A stretch of DNA of 64,000 nucleotides, taken from positions 5,857,001 through 5,921,000 of the forward strand of contig NC_092577.1 of the NCBI RefSeq assembly GCF_037975245.1, written 5' to 3'. How positions within the stretch are numbered: position 1 is the first letter of the stretch; each line of letters begins with the position of its first letter. Below the pieces are notes generated by a model. That model did no database searches, was not told the origin of the DNA, and saw nothing but the letters and a program-made list of their open reading frames with translations. Source of the stretch: Apostichopus japonicus. Taxonomy: Eukaryota; Echinodermata; Holothuroidea; Aspidochirotida; Stichopodidae. Position numbers and translations under genes: made by a program. Of this stretch, positions 59,233 through 64,000 are shown one piece after another.

Positions 59233-62200
59233 TCATGTCGTAGTGATTTGTACAGGTATAAATTCTTCCATGGTTATAACGTCATCTCCTATGAATGAAA
59301 ACACAACAAAAGTGATCAGGAACTCTGCATTTATTGATTAAATATCAGGCGTATTTCTCAGGAAAAGAGGAAATGGACTGTAAGCCCTTCCTTCCCTTCC
59401 CACTCATCCTTCAATGTATATTGAAAAGAATTTCCATCTGCTCGAGAATTATAAGCTCAAGCAGCCGATTCACACAGAGATTACAGTAACTATACTGTAA
59501 ATCTAAAGTTTTGTACCACAGTAAATCCTGGATCGTGCTGACAAATCTGATAAATCAGTAGCATGTGCTAATACGTTTACAGTAAGAACTGAGGATATTT
59601 GTAATTCCAACAAATCCCAAACAACTGGATTTGTTGGAATTACATATATTCTCAGTTCTTACTGTAATTCTAATAGCACATGCTATCAAATTATAACATG
59701 ATCCAGTTTTTACTGTGGTACAAAACTGTATGATTTAGACATTTAAAAGTTACACGTCACGAGCAGATTGCCTTTTTTTAAATATGTTGGAGAATATCCA
59801 TCTCAGAATTTCTGACGATGGGCCTGCTAACCCATCCGATACACACAGAGAACAAATTTACTACTGTAAATCGTAAAGTTGTGTTCCAAAGTAAAAACTG
59901 GATTGTGCTATTTAATCGGTATCATGTGTAATTAGGACTACAGTAAGAACTGAGGATATGTGTAATTACAAGATTTACAGAAGTTACTGTACTCCCTGTG
60001 TGAATCGGCTGGCTAATTAAAGGTGGGGCAAATTACATTTGGAGAGCACGTTGTGCTGTTGTAATAGCTTTTGTCAGTAAGGATAGACGTCCGGTTATCA
60101 CGAGGAGAAGCACCCAGACGGAAGCGTGTTCATGAATACACTATTGACGTGCGTTATAAGTAGCATGAACTCAGTGAGGTTGTAACCTCGTGAAATTAAT
60201 GCAGCAAGCATATGGTATGAACGGAATTTGAAACTTACTTCCGTAGAAACGTAGAAATAGATTTTCACAAACAACAAAGAATATATTGTTGATAGGTGTT
60301 TCCTCTACGTTGAAATCGCAAGAAACATTTGAACAAAGTAAGTGGTTGCCGACTTCTTACAAATCTTAACGATTATTATGGAATGGGATTTTTTGGATAC
60401 TTAATTGCCCCCAAAACACAAGTAGTATAGTGTTTGAACGGAAAGATGACATCGATTCTTAGAAAATTATAGATTACACTAGTAAAGATAAAATAGGCGT
60501 AATACAGGAACGTATGTGACTTGATCTCTCAAGGACAAGTCGAAAGTAACGTGAGGGTTCGTAAACCTCGTATCAAACTATACGGTATAGTCCATTAACT
60601 CTTCGTTTAGCTTTACTCTTCGATGTAGCTTCCAAATAGAGTTCAGGGATAAAATGGGGTGCTACAAGTCGTGTATCAAGGCCGCGACCTTCTCACACGA
60701 CTTGACTATAGTTAAATCCTGGTCATAGGTAATTTGCTAAATGCAGGGTGACAATTACACAAATGTGCACAAATGCAAATACTCGCTATAAAGGACACTG
60801 CTGCATATTTCTCATGGCGTGCAGCCACAAACCGTTGCTCGCAGCTATTGGTAAAAAGATACCTCACATGTCCTCTTGTTACTACCTATTTGAAGAGTTG
60901 CAAAGGGGCATTAAGTGCTTCGGATAATAACGTTAAGAAATGATGTGGTCAAGACTAGTCTGAAAATGAAAACCCTTAGATTGTACTCCCACTGTCATAT
61001 CCGTTGGCCATAAAGAGCTCAATCTTATCGCGAGAATAATTTGCATAATGTTACCCTATATTTGAATCCATATCATTTTCCCTTTTACTGGACAAAAGTT
61101 ACTCACCATCTAAGTCCATATCTTCCAGTATATTCGCAAAATCTTTTATTCTCGTATCATATGGTGCACTGGACCATTCGCAAGCATCAATAACACCATC
61201 GTCATTTTCATCAAGTTGAAGGAAAACATTCTCAGACGACAACAAATCAAAACGTTCCAAAACAGATCTAAAAATAAAGGAAAACCCATATAAATGTAAT
61301 AACACGGTACATAGAGTAATTTTCAGCGATTGGTTGGATGTCACCAATAAATTCTTTCCAATTTGTACGCACGAAATGATTGCTGCACTTGATCTAACTT
61401 TGACAACCCAACCTCGGAAACATTTGACCATAGTATATGCGCATGCATAAGTACTTGAATCATTCCATTCGGTTCTCAACATTGTTGTCGCCCAGACAAT
61501 TTTCATAAAACGAAGCCATAGTTATGCTAACGATTGACATTGATTCTAGGTTCTAGGATGTATATGGTGGCATAGTCCATATTTCATAAACTTATTTGTT
61601 TTCTCACAACATTCAGATGAAAATATTACAATTAAGCCAACAAAACTACAAAGAGGTGTAAAAGGAAGTACATATGGACCTTTATTGACTCGCCCGACTG
61701 GAAAAGGGTTATGAAAAGCAACATCAGAACTTTTTTTTATATATTTATTAACATGTATTAACATGTATGTATTTTGTGGCTTCTTTGTCAGTCTGAGAGT
61801 AACTAAATGGAGGTACACATTGTGCAAAACATTAGGTAATTGTATACCACTTAAAGCCGTCTAGGACCAAAGTACGAATTTTTGTTATTACTCAGTAAAA
61901 AAGTGTGCTTAAAAGTGACGAAAAATGCAGGCTCTCATAGCGAAAAATCTTCATGGTCCTGAAACTAAGGACGCCATGAGTAGCCAACTTGTCAGCTGTT
62001 CAGTGATGGGTGGTGTTCAGCTAGTTAGAACTACTTCTAGGATTTAAAGATAACGTTACTCTAAGGCTCTAGCGTGTACGTTAATGGGGCAATCATATGG
62101 AGTGTGTTACCAGAAACACAGTCAGCTTAGTATAAATATATACATAAAAAACGAAAGACTAACACAGGAATTGAAAGAATTGTTTTTTTTTAGAAATTAA

Positions 62201-62570
62201 ATTATGTCTAACTGTAATAAATGCATTCATCTGCATTTATGGAAAATAAATGATACTGCGTTTCAATGACCTATATTTAATCACATACATATTTTACACA
62301 TACAAATAGTTAGGTTTCTTTAAAATGCCTCCCCCCCCAAAAAAAAGAGAGAATATATAAGACTTAGTCTCTGATTATTCACCTCTTAATACTCTTAGGC
62401 TCTTCGTTAGCAATCGTAATAGTAAGAAGCCTGTCGTCCCCAGCTTTACTGTAAGTCACATGACTACCTGGTACAGGTGCACCTTTACCCGGTGTCGGTG
62501 TACAACACTTCCCTTGCTTCGAAAACGTCAGGAATGTAAGAACAATAACTATATGATATGATAGTGCCAT
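59233..62570 (-). CDS. Small secreted protein with two EF-hands, 3 exons
   Basis: Exons on the minus strand: 62570-62383, 61267-61107 and 59288-59233; 134 aa. Introns are GT-AG (donors gtgaat and gtgagt; acceptors atttttag and attcatag) and phases agree (2, then 1). Residues 1-20 form a signal peptide (MALSYHIVIVLTFLTFSKQG). A short Pro/Gly/Thr-rich stretch with two adjacent cysteines follows. EF-hand loop 1, DENDDGVIDACE, lies wholly in exon 2. Loop 2, DLDGDDVITMEE, is split by the second intron and only becomes complete after splicing, which supports the model. Both loops have the ligand positions 1, 3, 5, 12 and Ile at 8, so calcium binding is expected. It ends soon after with a Thr-rich tail. 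I do not recognise a named family; a secreted or ER-lumen calcium binder is the safest call. The Met at 62732 lies upstream of the signal peptide and of the likely start site of transcription. Confidence 0.75.
59463..60011. mobile_element. MITE of the UNC93-intron family, composite
   Basis: Ends are cagccgattcacacagag and tgtgaatcggctg. Inside, near 59838, a second left-type end (ccgatacacacagag) occurs, followed by another partial copy. The block therefore looks like two copies side by side or one nested in the other. A strong palindrome (aattccaacaaatcc against ggatttgttggaatt) lies near 59607-59645. It lies in intron 2 of the EF-hand gene (59289-61106). Confidence 0.75.
60012..61106. other. 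Rest of intron 2 of the EF-hand gene
   Basis: No coding sequence or repeat recognised besides the MITE at the far end of the intron. Confidence 0.5.
61268..62382. other. Intron 1 of the EF-hand gene
   Basis: No recognisable exon. The open frames here (for example 61546-61827) have no supporting motifs. Confidence 0.5.
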
Positions 62571-62673
62571 TTTATGAAACTGTCGAAAACGCAACTCGAT
62601 AATCCAGCTGTTGGTGTAATGGCAAATGACCTGTAGTTTGGCGTTGTGTAGATTGTTATTCGGAAGCTGCCTG

Positions 62674-62683
62674 CTTTTATATA
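62674..62683 (-). promoter_or_regulatory. TATA box of the EF-hand gene
   Basis: TATATAAAAG on the minus strand, about 105 bases before the ATG at 62570. Transcription would start near 62645, leaving a 5' leader of about 75 bases with no intron needed. This rules out the upstream in-frame Met at 62732. Confidence 0.55.
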
Positions 62684-64000
62684 TCCTATCTGTGGCATAA
62701 ATGTTGCTCGCAGAGTAAATTTGGAATCGCACGTCATGAACTTAAAATATCTTACGCATAATTTACTGAAAGTTATTGACCGCACCACAAGTATTGCAAT
62801 TGTACATCCGCTGAAAGGTTTAACCGGAAACAATATAAAACAGGACCCACGAAGACTACAGTGATCGTTTAAACACATTTCAGTTATTATCACAGGATTC
62901 TTGCCACTATGTGAAAGAGCAATCTCAAAGAGCCCATTTTATATAAAAATTAGGCCTCGCCCTGTAACTAGTGCGTTATCTCATTTTTTGTTAACACAAT
63001 GACACATATTTCAATATCTCAAAGAAATTAGGCCAGGCTTTTCTACGTCCCAATAATCAAAATTAACTTTACCTTCATATATAGTTTTCAGTAATGTTAG
63101 ATTCCATTCTGTTAATATTTTTAGAGTGTAAACACGTCCGATGGGCAAGCGTCCTTCATTAGCCTCGCCTCGCGGGGGTGGGGACGGGGTTGCTGAAATG
63201 TAACACTAAAGCAGAGAACAATGTTACCAACAATCAACCTGGTAATTGTAGGTTAGATTTCATAATTTTCTTTTCCATGCGGTTATTTTTCTTCACGATG
63301 GAATTTGTTGTATATCATTGTAAATTGGTACTGTGTTTCTAACTTTAAGTAATTTCCGTAAAAAGAATCTTCAAATTCCATTTTACATGCATTTGATTGC
63401 AAATACAAACTTATTCTGCAAACTTCATGACATATGTAAAACGTCTGTAAAAATCACAGTATTTAACTTGTAAATATAAAAAAAACTGACAATTTCTGGA
63501 AAATTTTACAGTATGGATTGAAAAATACTTAACCACTTCTGTATACAAAACGTCTATTAAAATAGAAGTTTACATGTACATATAAAACTCCAAATTTGTC
63601 TGGAATATTCGACAGGAATTTACTGTAAATTTACATTTTTGTTTTAACAGTGTGCCGTGATTGGTCAAGCTATGATATCAAGTGATGGGTAGGATATCTG
63701 CCAGTTGAAACTGTCTGTCCTTTAAGGGCCTTGAGAATTGAAGAATTTATTGCGGCAGTCAAAAAATTGAATGACACCTATTGGGAAGTTTGTTAAACAA
63801 ACTACATCCGGGATCATAAATAGCAAAGTTCAATAAACAAGCAGAATGTAACTTCGATTAATTGATCCTCAAACCGGATCTAAGACTTGGGCATTGCTAA
63901 TATATATAAAAAAAAAAACGCATGTATTATTGAAGAACTCCGGTTATCCTCTGGAGGTGAGAACCCAGAGAGCAGGAATGAGGTTGATCCATGGAAGTGG
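62684..64000. other. Right edge, nothing recognised
   Basis: Upstream region of the EF-hand gene, then AT-rich DNA. At about 63430-63650 several acagtaaattta-like motifs occur in both orientations, which may be a worn palindromic element, but no clear ends were found. Confidence 0.4.

Noticed and set aside
62571-62732. N-terminal extension of the EF-hand protein from Met 62732
   Set aside because: It would lie upstream of the TATA box and in front of a clear signal peptide.
1-64000. CRISPR arrays, operons, bacterial promoters
   Set aside because: The spliced genes, poly(A) signals and transposon types show animal nuclear DNA; no regularly spaced direct repeats with unique spacers were seen.

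Overview
The window looks like nuclear DNA of an invertebrate animal, most likely a deuterostome and plausibly an echinoderm such as a sea cucumber. The evidence is AT-rich sequence, spliced genes with GT-AG introns, many small non-autonomous transposons and microsatellites, an UNC93-type transporter, and two giant single-exon proteins of the very large interferon-inducible GTPase (VLIG/GVIN/URGCP) family. I could not search databases, so the organism is an inference.

Layout. (1) 0.9-1.7 kb, minus: debris of a C2H2-finger, transposon-associated gene family. (2) 5.4-9.2 kb, minus: a complete four-exon UNC93A-like membrane transporter (467 aa) with a palindromic MITE in intron 1. (3) 9.3-20.7 kb: gene-poor DNA with a foldback element (12.2-12.9 kb), a tRNA-like sequence (15.64-15.71 kb), a broken C-terminal piece of a transposon-associated gene (16.27-16.65 kb), a long TA tract and a textbook 780-bp hAT-type MITE with an 8-bp target duplication (19.57-20.35 kb). 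(4) About 21.1-57.4 kb: a large inverted duplication. Each arm carries one VLIG-like gene, copy A on minus (26464-36038) and copy B on plus (45254-52935). They are head to head, with a 9.2-kb central spacer holding a minisatellite and a duplicated 1-kb repeat. (5) 59.2-62.6 kb, minus: a three-exon gene for a small secreted protein with two EF-hands and a clear TATA box; a MITE of the UNC93-intron family lies just beyond its 3' end.

Main result. Splice-site reconstruction shows that both giant ORFs are only the last exon of a five-exon gene. In both copies the four short upstream exons join in frame and encode three hydrophobic segments, so each protein begins with a small membrane-anchor module followed by about 1,690 residues of VLIG-like sequence (1,793 aa in A, 1,770 aa in B). 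In both copies the central G domain has lost the P-loop glycine (GxxxxKKT instead of GxxxxGKS/T), the RCTRG switch and the DTEG motif (NTES instead). I therefore read them as membrane-anchored pseudo-GTPases kept open by selection. I do not know this architecture from described VLIG proteins. Copy A also has a 37-residue tandem duplication near its C-terminus.

Functional links between the genes are weak. VLIG proteins in vertebrates are interferon-induced and some UNC93 proteins act in innate immunity, but nothing in the sequence ties the transporter, the GTPase-like pair and the EF-hand protein together.
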